NCBI RefSeq assembly: GCF_030700285.1
Contig: NZ_JAUYZJ010000004.1
Coordinates: forward strand, 1 to 64,000
Origin: Methylobacterium sp. NEAU K
GTDB taxonomy: Bacteria; Pseudomonadota; Alphaproteobacteria; Rhizobiales; Beijerinckiaceae
Direction of reading: 5' to 3'
Length of the DNA: 64,000 nt
Shown here: one piece after another, positions 34,920 through 44,275 of the stretch
How positions within the stretch are numbered: the stretch's first letter is position 1
Layout: every line of letters begins with the position of its first letter
Made by a program: the position numbers and the translations under genes
The notes under the pieces: generated by a model
What the model was told of the DNA's origin: nothing
Database searches by the model: none
Seen by the model: the letters and a program-made list of their open reading frames with translations, nothing else

Positions 34920-35373
34920 GGTATCTCAGATGCCTCGCCTTCAGCGATCCCGAATGGATCGGCGCGGGCGGTAACAGGCGGCGGGACCGGAGGTTCCCTT
35001 GTGCGCAATCGGTCTGCTGGTCTATTTGGCTCAGCGCCGTGATCGAGCGCCGTAGTGCTGGCGTTCCCAGCCGATCGTCTTGGTCCGTGCAGGTTGGAGA
35101 GGGACGCGTCGCTCGGCGAAGCGGGTCGGCACGGGCCCTGCCGCCATGGAGCGGCCCCGCGCCGCCCTCGGGCCGCGGCCCGCGGCGCGCTCCCGAACGT
35201 CGACGCAGGGGATGCGCGCGCAGTCCGACGATATGCCGGCCATGGGGGCGGCCCGCCAGAGGACGAAGGGTCTGCTCCGACGGTGCGGCCGCGATCCGGA
35301 TCGCTCGCATCGGGACCGCGGCCCATCGCGGGCCCTGAGTTCCGACGACGATTCGGCTGATCCACAACGAGAA
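34920..35373. other. Intergenic region between rpsI terminator and PAS-LuxR gene
   Basis: Apart from the candidate promoter at 34973-34997 I see no gene, RNA or repeat in this stretch. Open frames on both strands are GC-driven and lack family features. Confidence 0.5.
34973..34997 (-). promoter_or_regulatory. Candidate EcfG-type (general stress) promoter of the PAS-LuxR gene
   Basis: On the minus strand GGAAC is followed after 16 bases by TGTT, close to the GGAAC-N16/17-CGTT consensus of alphaproteobacterial general stress sigma factors. It lies 54-78 bases before the start of the PAS-LuxR gene. A single match by eye in GC-rich DNA is weak evidence. Confidence 0.3.
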
Positions 35374-35402
35374 AGGGCGGCCCCCGCAGGAACCGCCCTC
35401 CC
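35371..35402 (-). terminator. Rho-independent terminator of rplM-rpsI
   Basis: On the minus strand AGGGCGG and CCGCCCT form a 7-bp stem around a 12-base loop, followed by TTTCTCGTT. It lies 31 bases downstream of the rpsI stop. Confidence 0.7.
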
Positions 35403-35429
35403 CCATGATACCGATGATGAAACCGCGGC

Positions 35430-35915
35430 TCAGCGCTTCGAGAACTGGAAGCTGCGGCGGGCCTTCTTGCGGCCGTACTTCTTGCGCTCGACCACGCGGG
35501 CGTCGCGGGTGAGGAAGCCCTCACGCTTGAGCGGGGCGCGCAGCTCCGGCTCGTAGTAGGTCAGCGCCTTCGAGAGGCCGTGGCGCACGGCGCCGGCCTG
35601 ACCCGAGAGGCCGCCGCCGGCGACCGTGACGGTGATGTCGTACTGGTCGACGCGGTTGGCGATCTCCAGCGGCTGGCGCAGGATCATGCGCAGCACCGGG
35701 CGGGCGAAGTAGACCTCCACCGGACGCTTGTTGATCGTGACCGTGCCGTTGCCCGGCTTGATCCAGACGCGGGCGACTGCGTCCTTGCGCTTGCCGGTGG
35801 CGTAGGCGCGCCCTTGCGCGTCCAGCTTCTGGACGTGGATCGGGGCCTCGTTGGCGGGGTCGACCGCGCCGGTGTTCGCCCGGTTGAGGTCGGCGAGAGA
35901 CTGCAGGGTCGCCAT
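35430..35915 (-). CDS. rpsI: 30S ribosomal protein S9
   Basis: This 161-residue protein has the S9 features [21 protein letters not shown] near residue 35, [19 protein letters not shown] near 100 and the basic C-terminal tail ending FQFSKR, which reaches the ribosomal P site. The N-terminal extension of about 30 residues is usual in alphaproteobacteria. It starts two bases after the rplM stop, the normal rplM-rpsI pairing. Confidence 0.98.
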   Translation of the reverse strand: MATLQSLADLNRANTGAVDPANEAPIHVQKLDAQGRAYATGKRKDAVARVWIKPGNGTVTINKRPVEVYFARPVLRMILRQPLEIANRVDQYDITVTVAGGGLSGQAGAVRHGLSKALTYYEPELRAPLKREGFLTRDARVVERKKYGRKKARRSFQFSKR

Positions 35916-35917
35916 GA

Positions 35918-36379
35918 TCAAGCGCTCACGTTCTTGCGGTTGAGGGCGCCGACGTCGAGCGCCTGCGGCTGCTGGGCGACGTGCGGGTGCTCGGTGCCCT
36001 TGTAGACGCGGAGGTTGCCGAGGATCTGACGGAAGAGCGGGCCGCGGGGCAGCATGCGCTCGACGGCCTTCTCGACCACGCGCTCGGGGAAGCGCCCCTC
36101 GAGGATGAACTTGGCCGTGCGCTCCTTGATACCGCCCGGATAGCCGGTGTGGTAATAGTAGCGCTTCTGTACGTACTTGCGGCCGGTGAACTTCACCTTG
36201 TCCGCATTGATGACGATCACGTTGTCGCCGCAGTCGACGTGGGGCGTGTAGGCGGCCTTGTGCTTGCCGCGCAGGCGCAGGGCGACGATCGATGCGAGGC
36301 GGCCGACGACGAGGCCCTCCGCGTCGATCACGATCCACTTCTTGTCGACCTCGGCAGGCTTCAGCGAGGTGGTCTTCAT
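35918..36379 (-). CDS. rplM: 50S ribosomal protein L13
   Basis: This 153-residue protein is a full-length L13: [19 protein letters not shown] near residue 15, [16 protein letters not shown] near 55, [14 protein letters not shown] near 75 and [20 protein letters not shown] near 110. L13 is an early assembly protein of the large subunit. It is the first gene of the rplM-rpsI operon, with a clear promoter at 36492-36520 and a long leader holding a strong hairpin. Confidence 0.98.
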   Translation of the reverse strand: MKTTSLKPAEVDKKWIVIDAEGLVVGRLASIVALRLRGKHKAAYTPHVDCGDNVIVINADKVKFTGRKYVQKRYYYHTGYPGGIKERTAKFILEGRFPERVVEKAVERMLPRGPLFRQILGNLRVYKGTEHPHVAQQPQALDVGALNRKNVSA

Positions 36380-36447
36380 GGCGAAATCCCAGGGTTCCGA
36401 CGAGCCGGGGCACCGACGGATCGGGGCGCCGAAGGCATCGGGGTGCC

Positions 36448-36482
36448 GAAAAACGAGCCGCCGCGTGGGGGCACGCGGCGGC
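36448..36482 (-). terminator. Terminator-like hairpin in rplM leader
   Basis: On the minus strand an 11-bp perfect stem (GCCGCCGCGTG/CACGCGGCGGC, 4-base loop) is followed by TCGTTTTT, the form of an intrinsic terminator. It lies about 70 bases upstream of the rplM start and just downstream of the predicted promoter, so it could be an attenuator or a protective 5' stem. Confidence 0.6.
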
Positions 36483-36491
36483 GACGCCGGG

Positions 36492-36520
36492 TGCATAGCC
36501 GGCCCCGGCTGCCGGGTCAA
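36492..36520 (-). promoter_or_regulatory. Sigma-70-type promoter of rplM-rpsI
   Basis: On the minus strand TTGACC (36515-36520) and TATGCA (36492-36497) are separated by exactly 17 bases. They lie 113 bases upstream of the rplM start. This is the best housekeeping promoter match seen in the window. Confidence 0.65.
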
Positions 36521-36572
36521 CCGGGAAAATCTGAATCCGGAAAAATCGTTTGCAGTGAATGGGTTGGCCAAT

Positions 36573-36590
36573 GCGGTATCATGATACCGC
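36573..36590. repeat. Perfect 18-base palindrome
   Basis: GCGGTATCATGATACCGC equals its own reverse complement. It lies 6 bases beyond the stop of the CoA-binding protein gene and 53 bases upstream of the rplM -35 box. It could be a regulator binding site or a transcription end without T-run. Confidence 0.6.
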
Positions 36591-36595
36591 GCTCC

Positions 36596-37156
36596 TCACT
36601 CGGACCGCTTGCCCCGCTCCGCGATGGTGAGCCTCTGGACGCCCCGGGCGGCGAGCACCGGCTTCTTCGCGGTGAGGATGCGCGAGTTCACCCCGGTCCA
36701 GCCGATCTCGCCAGAGAGCCGGCCGTACTCGATCTTCGGGCAGCGGTTCATGATCACCGTGAGCCCGCGCGCCTCGGCTCGGGTGGCGGCCGCGTCGTCG
36801 CGCACGCCGAGCTGCATCCAGATCACCTTCGGCAGCGGGTCGAGGGCGAGCGCCTCGTCCACCAGGGGGCCGGCGGCCGCGGCGTTGCGGAAGATCTCGA
36901 CCATGTCGATCGATTCTGGGATTTCGGCGAGGGACCCCACCACCCGGCGCCCGAGCAGCTCCTGCCCGGCGAGGCCGGGATTGACCGGCATCACCGCGTA
37001 GCCCCGGTCGAGCAGGTATTTCAACACGATCCAGCTCGGGCGCGCCGGGTTCGCGGAGGCGCCGACCAGCGCAATCGTGCGGGTCTCGTTCAGGATCGTG
37101 CGGATCCGCGCGTCAGGATAGCGCGCGTGTCGGTCGCTCGGCTCGGTCGGGATCAT
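36596..37156 (-). CDS. CoA-binding domain protein (YccU-like)
   Basis: This protein has 186 residues from ATG 37156; the frame continues upstream to 37204 but would then overlap the cupin gene. It has a Rossmann fold of the CoA-binding family: TIALVGASANPARPSWIV near residue 27, YAVMPVNPGLAGQELLG near 55, and KVIWMQLGVRDDAA followed by VIMNRCPKIEY. YccU-like proteins are widespread but of unknown role, perhaps regulatory CoA binding. It lies 17 bases downstream of the cupin gene. Confidence 0.85.
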   Translation of the reverse strand: MIPTEPSDRHARYPDARIRTILNETRTIALVGASANPARPSWIVLKYLLDRGYAVMPVNPGLAGQELLGRRVVGSLAEIPESIDMVEIFRNAAAAGPLVDEALALDPLPKVIWMQLGVRDDAAATRAEARGLTVIMNRCPKIEYGRLSGEIGWTGVNSRILTAKKPVLAARGVQRLTIAERGKRSE

Positions 37157-37173
37157 CGATCGGGGTGCTTGGA

Positions 37174-37725
37174 TCAGGGGTGCTTGTGGATGGGGTCGAC
37201 CCAATGGACGGTCTCGGGGCGCTCGACCGGCTCGACATCGGGGATGTTGACCACCACCGCCTCGTTGTCCGAGCGGACCAGCACGCAGTGCAGGGGCTCC
37301 TGCGTGGAGGCGTTGATCTCCTGGTGCGGCACGAACGGAGGCACGAAGATGAAGTCCCCCGGCCCCGCCTCGGCCACGTATTCGAGCCGTTCGCCCCAGC
37401 GCATCCGGGCGCGGCCGGAGACGACGTAGATCACGCTCTCCAGGGCGCCGTGGTGGTGCACGCCGGTCTTGGCATCGGGCTGGATCGCCACCGTGCCGGC
37501 CCAGATCTTCTGCGCGCCGACCCGGGCCGCATTGATCGCCGCCTGCCGGAACATGCCGGGCGTCTGCGCGGTGTTGGGGTCGAGCCGGTCGCCCGGGATC
37601 ACCCGCACGCCGTCGTGCTTCCAGCGCTCCGCCGCGGGGGCGCCATCCCCCGGCTCGGACTCGTGATGGTGCGTGTGGTCGTCGCCGGTGTCGTGCATGT
37701 CGCGGATCCGCTCCCGTCCCATCAT
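37174..37725 (-). CDS. Cupin domain protein
   Basis: This 183-residue protein has a single cupin barrel. Motif 1 GVHHHGALESVIYVVSGRAR near 88-107 carries the metal-binding His and Glu, and motif 2 PGDFIFVPPFVPHQE near 122-136 carries the last His. A His-rich N-terminus (DHTHHH) may add metal affinity. The alternative start at 37698 would shorten it by nine residues. Substrate unknown; it may bind a small ligand or act as an isomerase or oxygenase. It is likely co-transcribed with the CoA-binding protein. Confidence 0.8.
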   Translation of the reverse strand: MMGRERIRDMHDTGDDHTHHHESEPGDGAPAAERWKHDGVRVIPGDRLDPNTAQTPGMFRQAAINAARVGAQKIWAGTVAIQPDAKTGVHHHGALESVIYVVSGRARMRWGERLEYVAEAGPGDFIFVPPFVPHQEINASTQEPLHCVLVRSDNEAVVVNIPDVEPVERPETVHWVDPIHKHP

Positions 37726-37768
37726 CGCAGGGCCGCCGGCCTTTCGGAAGTGGTCGCCGGCGCCGCCG

Positions 37769-39055
<1,287 letters not shown>

Positions 39056-39070
39056 GCCGGATCCCTCCAC

Positions 39071-39372
39071 GGACTTGGACTTGCATCAGTGGCGGCATGG
39101 TGCGCGGGCCGGCCGGCGAAGGACGCCCACGCCGCGCCGCCGCTAGGACCCGCTCATACCCGCTCTCATCGCGATCCGGTATGCGTTCTCCACCGGCTCC
39201 GGCTCCGGGCGCGCGTCGCGCCGGAGGGGCTCCGCCGGGAGGTCTTCCTCGACGAGGCTGCCATCACCCGCCTCGTCGGCGCGAGCCCCCCGAACAGAAC
39301 GACGAGGAAGCCGTCCAGCGCTCACGCGACATGACGCTGGAGCGCATCGCCCCGAGCGGCGTGACCCCCTCG
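39071..39372. other. Intergenic stretch without recognisable gene
   Basis: It lies between the dehydrogenase start and the stop of the next minus-strand membrane protein gene, and should contain the tviB promoter. I see no repeat, RNA or coding frame with family features. Confidence 0.45.
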
Positions 39373-40107
39373 TCAGCCTGCCCGCCCTGGCAGCCTGATG
39401 AGGGACCGGCCCTCCCGGTGATCGTGGTGGCTCACTGAAGCGACACCCCGCCAGGGAACACGACCGCGGATCCCGCCTGAAGCAGGGGCGTTCATGCCGC
39501 CCTTCGCTTTCCCAAAAGGGAGCGCGCTCAGGTGCGCCTCGCCGAGGACGCGACCGAACTCCTGGTAGGCGAAATAGGGAATCAGCGCGACGAACATCAC
39601 CCAGGCCAACGAGGCCACGCTCCGCGGGCCGCCGCCCATCTCCGCCAGGACGTCGCGCGGTGCTTTCCCGTGCCAAGCCCCCACCAGCACCTCCTCCACC
39701 CCATAGGCGGCGATCAGGAAGGCCGTGAGCAGGAGCGCGTGATACAGAATCACGTAAGCCAGCGGCCCCTGCCGGAGGCGCCGGCCGACGGACCCGGAGC
39801 CGATCTTCGCCGCCTCGGCTATCAGCATGAGCTTGGCCATGACGAGCGCGTTGATCAGGCCGAGCGCGTAGAAATGGTAGCTCGGATAGTGCTGAACCTG
39901 TTGATCGAGCCGGGCGTAGATATTGAGGCTGAAGAGGATCAAGGTTCCGAAAACCACCAGCAGGTAAGTGGCGAACGCCAGGTAGCGCTTCGCCTCTTTG
40001 GCGATCCTTGACGCGAGCGACGGGAGCGCGGCTCCCGCTCCCGCCGCGACCGGCTCCCGAGGAACAGGCAGGACGGGCCCGTCATCGTGGTGAGAGAAGG
40101 AGCGCAT
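39373..40107 (-). CDS. Four-helix integral membrane protein of unknown function
   Basis: This protein has 244 residues from ATG 40107, chosen for its GGAGA ribosome binding site. Helices are near residues 36-60 (LAFATYLLVVFGTLILFSL), 78-98, 118-138 and 165-182. The part after about residue 205 is low-complexity and may be read-through of poorly conserved DNA. No family is recognised. It lies some 200 bases downstream of the DUF892 gene on the same strand. Confidence 0.6.
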   Translation of the reverse strand: MRSFSHHDDGPVLPVPREPVAAGAGAALPSLASRIAKEAKRYLAFATYLLVVFGTLILFSLNIYARLDQQVQHYPSYHFYALGLINALVMAKLMLIAEAAKIGSGSVGRRLRQGPLAYVILYHALLLTAFLIAAYGVEEVLVGAWHGKAPRDVLAEMGGGPRSVASLAWVMFVALIPYFAYQEFGRVLGEAHLSALPFGKAKGGMNAPASGGIRGRVPWRGVASVSHHDHREGRSLIRLPGRAG

Positions 40108-40309
40108 GGCTGACTCTCCGCGGCTTCCAGTCGACCACGACCCGCGCGGGATCCGGCGTGCATGCGCCACGGCCTCCCGGCAGGCCTCCGGAGCCTCGAC
40201 CTGACCTGCCTTCCGCATGTGGTGGCCGTTCCAGGCTGGTTATCGGGGCCTCGCAGACGTTTACGAGGCCCCGTACCGGCTCATCGCTGCAGGGCAGCCC
40301 GGAATTGGA

Positions 40310-40813
40310 TCAGGCGGCCAACTTCACGGCGTGCCGGCTCTCGATGGTGCGCCGGATCAGGCGGCGGGTCCGCTCGATGAAGGCCAGCTTGTCCGCCAGG
40401 CAGCTTTCCAGCAGGACACCCACGCCGAAATGCCCGCTCACGTCGGCCATGGCGACCAACGCCACGTACTCGGCGACGCGCAGGTGCATCATGTGGTTGG
40501 CCTTAATCAGGACGAACAAGGCCTTGGCGGCTGGCGCCTGGATCTCGGCCAATTCCCGTCGGAAGTCTTCGAGAAACACCTCCTGGAGGCGACCGTTGGC
40601 TGTGATCGGCTTCTCACCGATGAGCTCGAAGCAGCGGTCGAGGGACTGGATGGTCTTCTTCTGCAGGAAGGCGCGCGACTGAAGCGCCTCCTGGATCGCC
40701 GGGTCCTGGGCGGCCTGCCCGAGTTCATCATAGACCTTGGTAGCCCGTTCGGCGTGATGTCGGGCATCGCTCAGCATCCGGATGAAGAGTTCCTTCGGCG
40801 TCTTCACAGCCAT
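40310..40813 (-). CDS. DUF892 (YciF-like, ferritin-like) protein
   Basis: This 167-residue, mostly helical protein begins AVKTPKELFIRMLSDARHHAE, the DUF892 signature. It continues through four helices with the LFVLIKANHMMHLRVAEYVA and LADKLAFIERT segments of the family. YciF-like proteins form ferritin-like bundles and are induced by osmotic or general stress. An AAGGAGG ribosome binding site lies 5-6 bases before ATG 40813. It is divergent from the AraC regulator gene. Confidence 0.8.
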   Translation of the reverse strand: MAVKTPKELFIRMLSDARHHAERATKVYDELGQAAQDPAIQEALQSRAFLQKKTIQSLDRCFELIGEKPITANGRLQEVFLEDFRRELAEIQAPAAKALFVLIKANHMMHLRVAEYVALVAMADVSGHFGVGVLLESCLADKLAFIERTRRLIRRTIESRHAVKLAA

Positions 40814-41082
40814 CGCGGCCTCCTTCTCGGTCAAAGCCCGTAGGCTCCGATGCCGGCTTAGACCCTCGAGAAACCGCTCGCTTGACCGCGATTGCCTTTC
40901 TTCCGACGGATCCGGACACGCTCCCGCACAGGTGCCCCGGTCCGCCCGGGATCGAACGCAGGCGCCGCCGGGCCGGGCGCTTGAGCGAGATCAATGCTGG
41001 GCGGCGGCCCGCATGCCAGACACGGATGAACTCGAAGCCAGGCGCCGGTGACCGAGGGCCGCCGCTTCGCCGATCCGTTGGG

Positions 41083-41104
41083 CCTGCCTTGCGAAGAAGG
41101 CAGG
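41083..41104. promoter_or_regulatory. Inverted repeat between DUF892 and AraC genes
   Basis: CCTGCCTT and AAGGCAGG form a perfect 8-bp stem around GCGAAG in the 376-base divergent intergenic region 40814-41189. It may be an operator for the AraC regulator. I see no other feature in that region. Confidence 0.3.
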
Positions 41105-41189
41105 GAGAGCACGGTGCGCCCAGCGCATGGGACTCAGGCCGTCGGCGCGGATGACCATGCGACGGCCGCAGGCGGAAAGGCTGCGCCAC

Positions 41190-42521
41190 GTGTCCAAGCA
41201 CCCGCCATCCTTCGCCGTTCGGCCCTCCGTCAAGAGCATTCCTCCCCGCCCCCGCGCGGGTTGCACGCTCCCCGCCCCTGAGGCTGGCCGGGTCGGTATG
41301 GCGCGGGAGATCCCGGCTGTGCTGCTGGCATTGGGCCTCGACCCGGCTCCGGTCATCGCGGCGGCCGGGCTTGATCCGGCCTTGCTTGAGGACGCCGAAA
41401 ATCTTCTGCCGGCCTCGTGGCTGGGACGGCTGCTCAGCGCGTGCGGGTCGGCGACCGGCTGCCCGTGTCTGGCGTTGCGAGTCGGTGCGCGCGCGGGCCT
41501 CTCCTCGTTGGGGATGGTCGGCCTGCTGATGCAGAACTCCCCGACCGTCGCCGACGCCCTCGGGAGCCTGATCCGGCACGGGCACCTCTACCATCCCGAG
41601 ATCGTCCCGACGCTGGAGATCACGGACGGCACGGCGGTGCTTCGCTACAGGATCCTCCCGGCCGACCTGGTGGGGTCCGATGAATCTGCGGAATGCGCCC
41701 TGGCCGCGGGGTTCCGGATCATGCGCGCCCTGTGCGGCCCGGAATGGCTCCCCGGCGAGATCCTGCTCGCACGCGGCATCGACGGACGTGCGGCCGCCTT
41801 CCGGCAGGTCTTCGGGGTTCCCGTCAGATCCAATGAAGAGGCGAGCACCCTGGTATTCCCGGCGCGCTGGCTCGATCAGCCGGTCGCCGGCGCAGATCTG
41901 GGCTTCCAGCGGCTGCTGGAACGCCAGGTGGCGCACCTCGAGGACATGAGCGACGAGCCCCTCGTGGACCAGATTCGCCGGTCCTTGCGGCCCTTGTTGC
42001 TGGGCGAGGGATGTTCGGCGGCCCGCGCGGCGGGATTGTTCGCCCTCCACAGCCGGACCTTGAGCCGTCGGCTGAAGGCCGAGGGCTTCAGCTTCCAGCG
42101 CCTGGTCGATGATGTCCGCTACGAGCTTGCCTGCCATCTCCTGAGGAACGCCAGCATGCCCTTGGCGCGGGCCGCGGCCGCCCTCGGCTATTCCGAGGCC
42201 AGCGCCTTCACGCGTGCCTTCCGCCGTTGGTCGGGCACGACGCCCAAGGCCTGGCGGATTCGCACGGCGTCGGCTCTGTCTCGCGAGCGAGACGCGCGGC
42301 AGGAACCGGCGCTCGTCCCGCGCCTCGTTCTGAGGCCAGTGCCCGCCCGTGCGGGTCCGTCGGGCGCCTGTACCGTCGGCGTCCCGGTGGCCGACCATCG
42401 GATTGTCGAGGAAGCGCCGGGCGCGCCGGGACTTGGCCGCGCCTCGCAACTCTGCGGGGGCGGGATGTTTCGCTGCCAGCCAGCGTGTGCGCAGCGGATT
42501 TTCCCGCGCGATTGCCCATGA
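41190..42521 (+). CDS. AraC family transcriptional regulator (OruR-like)
   Basis: This protein has about 443 residues from GTG 41190; the frame is open from 41127. The N-terminal ligand-binding region (about 20-230) is of the type found in OruR-like regulators: AVLLALGLDPAPVIAAAGLD, MVGLLMQNSPTVADALGSL. The C-terminal domain (about 265-350) has the two AraC helix-turn-helices (LHSRTLSRRLKAEGFSFQRL, ALGYSEASAFTRAFRRWSG, TPKAW). A tail of about 75 residues after the usual end is unusual and Pro/Ala-rich. The ligand is unknown. It is divergent from the DUF892 gene. Confidence 0.82.
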   Translation: MSKHPPSFAVRPSVKSIPPRPRAGCTLPAPEAGRVGMAREIPAVLLALGLDPAPVIAAAGLDPALLEDAENLLPASWLGRLLSACGSATGCPCLALRVGARAGLSSLGMVGLLMQNSPTVADALGSLIRHGHLYHPEIVPTLEITDGTAVLRYRILPADLVGSDESAECALAAGFRIMRALCGPEWLPGEILLARGIDGRAAAFRQVFGVPVRSNEEASTLVFPARWLDQPVAGADLGFQRLLERQVAHLEDMSDEPLVDQIRRSLRPLLLGEGCSAARAAGLFALHSRTLSRRLKAEGFSFQRLVDDVRYELACHLLRNASMPLARAAAALGYSEASAFTRAFRRWSGTTPKAWRIRTASALSRERDARQEPALVPRLVLRPVPARAGPSGACTVGVPVADHRIVEEAPGAPGLGRASQLCGGGMFRCQPACAQRIFPRDCP

Positions 42522-42644
42522 TGGTCGTGCCCCTGTCGTCCCAGGTCCAAAAAGGGTTCGAGCCGGTCAAGCAGCCTCCGAGCGGTTGCGCCAGACAGGG
42601 CGCGGGTCGGTTCAGGCCCGCGAACGCAATCCTTGGAGGCGATC

Positions 42645-43040
42645 ATGCGACCCACCCTCTCACGACCGATGACCGGATCCGTGACGCTGGGGCTCGCGGC
42701 GGCCGGCATGCTGGCCTGCTCCCTGGCGCTGGCGCAACCACTGGTGCTCCGCGTCAATCCACGCCTTGCCGGCCAGGGCGTGCTCATGTTCGGCAACGAG
42801 GCCGGATCGGTCCAGACCTTGTTCGACACCGGGCCGCGCTACACCGATGAGAACGGCCGCGGTCCTCGCGTCGGCAGGGGCAGCGTCGTGCCGGCCTGGA
42901 TCGAACTCGGCTCGTTCCAGAACGTCTCGGTCCCTGGTCTGAATCCGGCTGGCTACTACGGGTACTTCATCTCGCCCGACGACAAGGCCGTCATCATCGA
43001 CCTGGATTCGCACAGGATCGTGCGCGTCCTGTCGCCGTGA
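42645..43040 (+). CDS. Secreted protein, DUF1236-like C-terminus
   Basis: This 131-residue protein starts at ATG with TTGGAGG 5-6 bases upstream. A signal peptide ends near SLALAQP. The C-terminus ISPDDKAVIIDLDSHRIVRV resembles the repeat of DUF1236 proteins of Rhizobiales. The rest is polar, with no catalytic motif. Periplasmic or secreted location is expected. The role is unknown. Confidence 0.65.
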   Translation: MRPTLSRPMTGSVTLGLAAAGMLACSLALAQPLVLRVNPRLAGQGVLMFGNEAGSVQTLFDTGPRYTDENGRGPRVGRGSVVPAWIELGSFQNVSVPGLNPAGYYGYFISPDDKAVIIDLDSHRIVRVLSP

Positions 43041-43282
43041 CGTCGGCTGTGGCGTGGAGAACCCATGTCGACCGTGGCCGGCCAAGTTCCAACCCGGTTC
43101 GGTCCCCGCTCGGCCGGCCACAGCCTTCGACTGACGGCGAACGACCCGGCCTCGACGACCTCCGGTCGAGACTGTCTTAAATTGTCAAACGCCTACCCGG
43201 ACCGATCAAGCGACGGCCTCCGCGATACGCGATGGTGCCCGAGGCGCCGAAGGGTACCTCACACCAGCGAAAGGGCATTGCG

Positions 43283-43504
43283 ATGACCGAACTCCGTTTG
43301 CGACACGCTCGGAACGCTCTGGCCGCGATGGCCGTGCTCGGGATCGGCTTCATGATCGATCTGACGCCGAGCACGTGGCTCGCCGGCGCACCGGCTGTAT
43401 CCCAAGCCGAGGCGCGGATCGGACGCCCGGCGACTGCGACCAGCGTCGCCGGGGTCGCGCGTCGAACCACCAGACGCACGGTTCGGCGCGGGTACCGCTA
43501 TTGA
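43283..43504 (+). CDS. Small secreted or membrane-anchored protein with basic C-terminus
   Basis: This 73-residue protein starts at ATG with GAAAGGG about 8 bases upstream. A hydrophobic segment (ALAAMAVLGIGFMIDL) is followed by a polar region and a basic tail rich in Arg and Thr (RRTTRRTVRRGYRY). Short proteins of this form are frequent in Methylobacterium. The role is unknown. Confidence 0.55.
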   Translation: MTELRLRHARNALAAMAVLGIGFMIDLTPSTWLAGAPAVSQAEARIGRPATATSVAGVARRTTRRTVRRGYRY

Positions 43505-44275
43505 CCGTGCTGGGCACCGCGGAAGAGAGTTGACGCAGGGAATCTGCACGGCGGGGTGGCGTCGAGGTCTTGCCCGATCCGCGGCCACGATGGCCGCGGA
43601 TCAGGTGCGACGATGAGCGGGCGGGCCCGCCGGAACCACCTTCCCGCTAAAGTGGCGAACGTGGCGCGCGCCGCCTGCAGCGTGGGACCCTCACCGGCAT
43701 CGTCGAGCCGCAGGCCGCATCAAGCGCTACATCGCCGAGCACGACCGAATCCCCGGATCCTTCGGAGCCAGACCCGCGCTGCCATCTCCGACGCGCCGAA
43801 CCGAGTGCCTGAACGAGACGTTCGAGTCAGTGCACGGGCGAAGTCGGAGGTCGACCGCATGTCGGCCCAGCCCTGCGACGTGCACGCATTCACCAACCGG
43901 ATTCGACGACGAGGCCCGGTGAGACCGGTGGGCGGGCATCGGGAGCCTCAGACCCCATCGTCAATTTAGAGTTGTCAAGTCGGCTCGGAGGGCGATGTCC
44001 TCACGCCGGACTCAGTGTTACATTTCAGCAACAATGCGCACAATCTGTCTCTGATTTGTAATTACTCTAATCAAAATGCCCTCCGAAAAACCTGTCGGAT
44101 ATCAAACCGTTGGAATTCCGGGTTCGTTGAAGTCGAGAATGGTTCTACATCATAGAGGTCGAGGACTAATGATTAAATATTGCCTCGATCAATGTTCCGT
44201 GAGTACGCAAAGTCCGGGTCGCAGAAAGAAATCCGGCGCTGGTCGGCTTCAGTTCGACGGACGCGGAGTAAGGCA
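43505..44275. other. Gene-poor stretch with possible transposase remnant and receptor promoter
   Basis: Around 43710-43760 the plus-strand frame reads IKRYIAEHDRIPGSF, like the C-terminal part of IS630-family transposases, but it then breaks up, so at most a decayed fragment is present. From about 43980 the DNA becomes AT-rich and should hold the promoter of the TonB receptor. No intact gene is seen. Confidence 0.35.
44055..44075. promoter_or_regulatory. Possible operator upstream of siderophore receptor
   Basis: An AT-rich 21-base element with the outer palindrome TTTG...CAAA lies about 200 bases upstream of the receptor start. Iron-regulated receptors are usually controlled by Fur, Irr or RirA, but the site does not match any of those well enough to name it. 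Confidence 0.25.

Noticed and set aside
33180..35042. 620-residue plus-strand open frame
   Set aside because: It runs opposite the PAS-LuxR gene, whose PAS and LuxR motifs are clear, and has only low-complexity composition.
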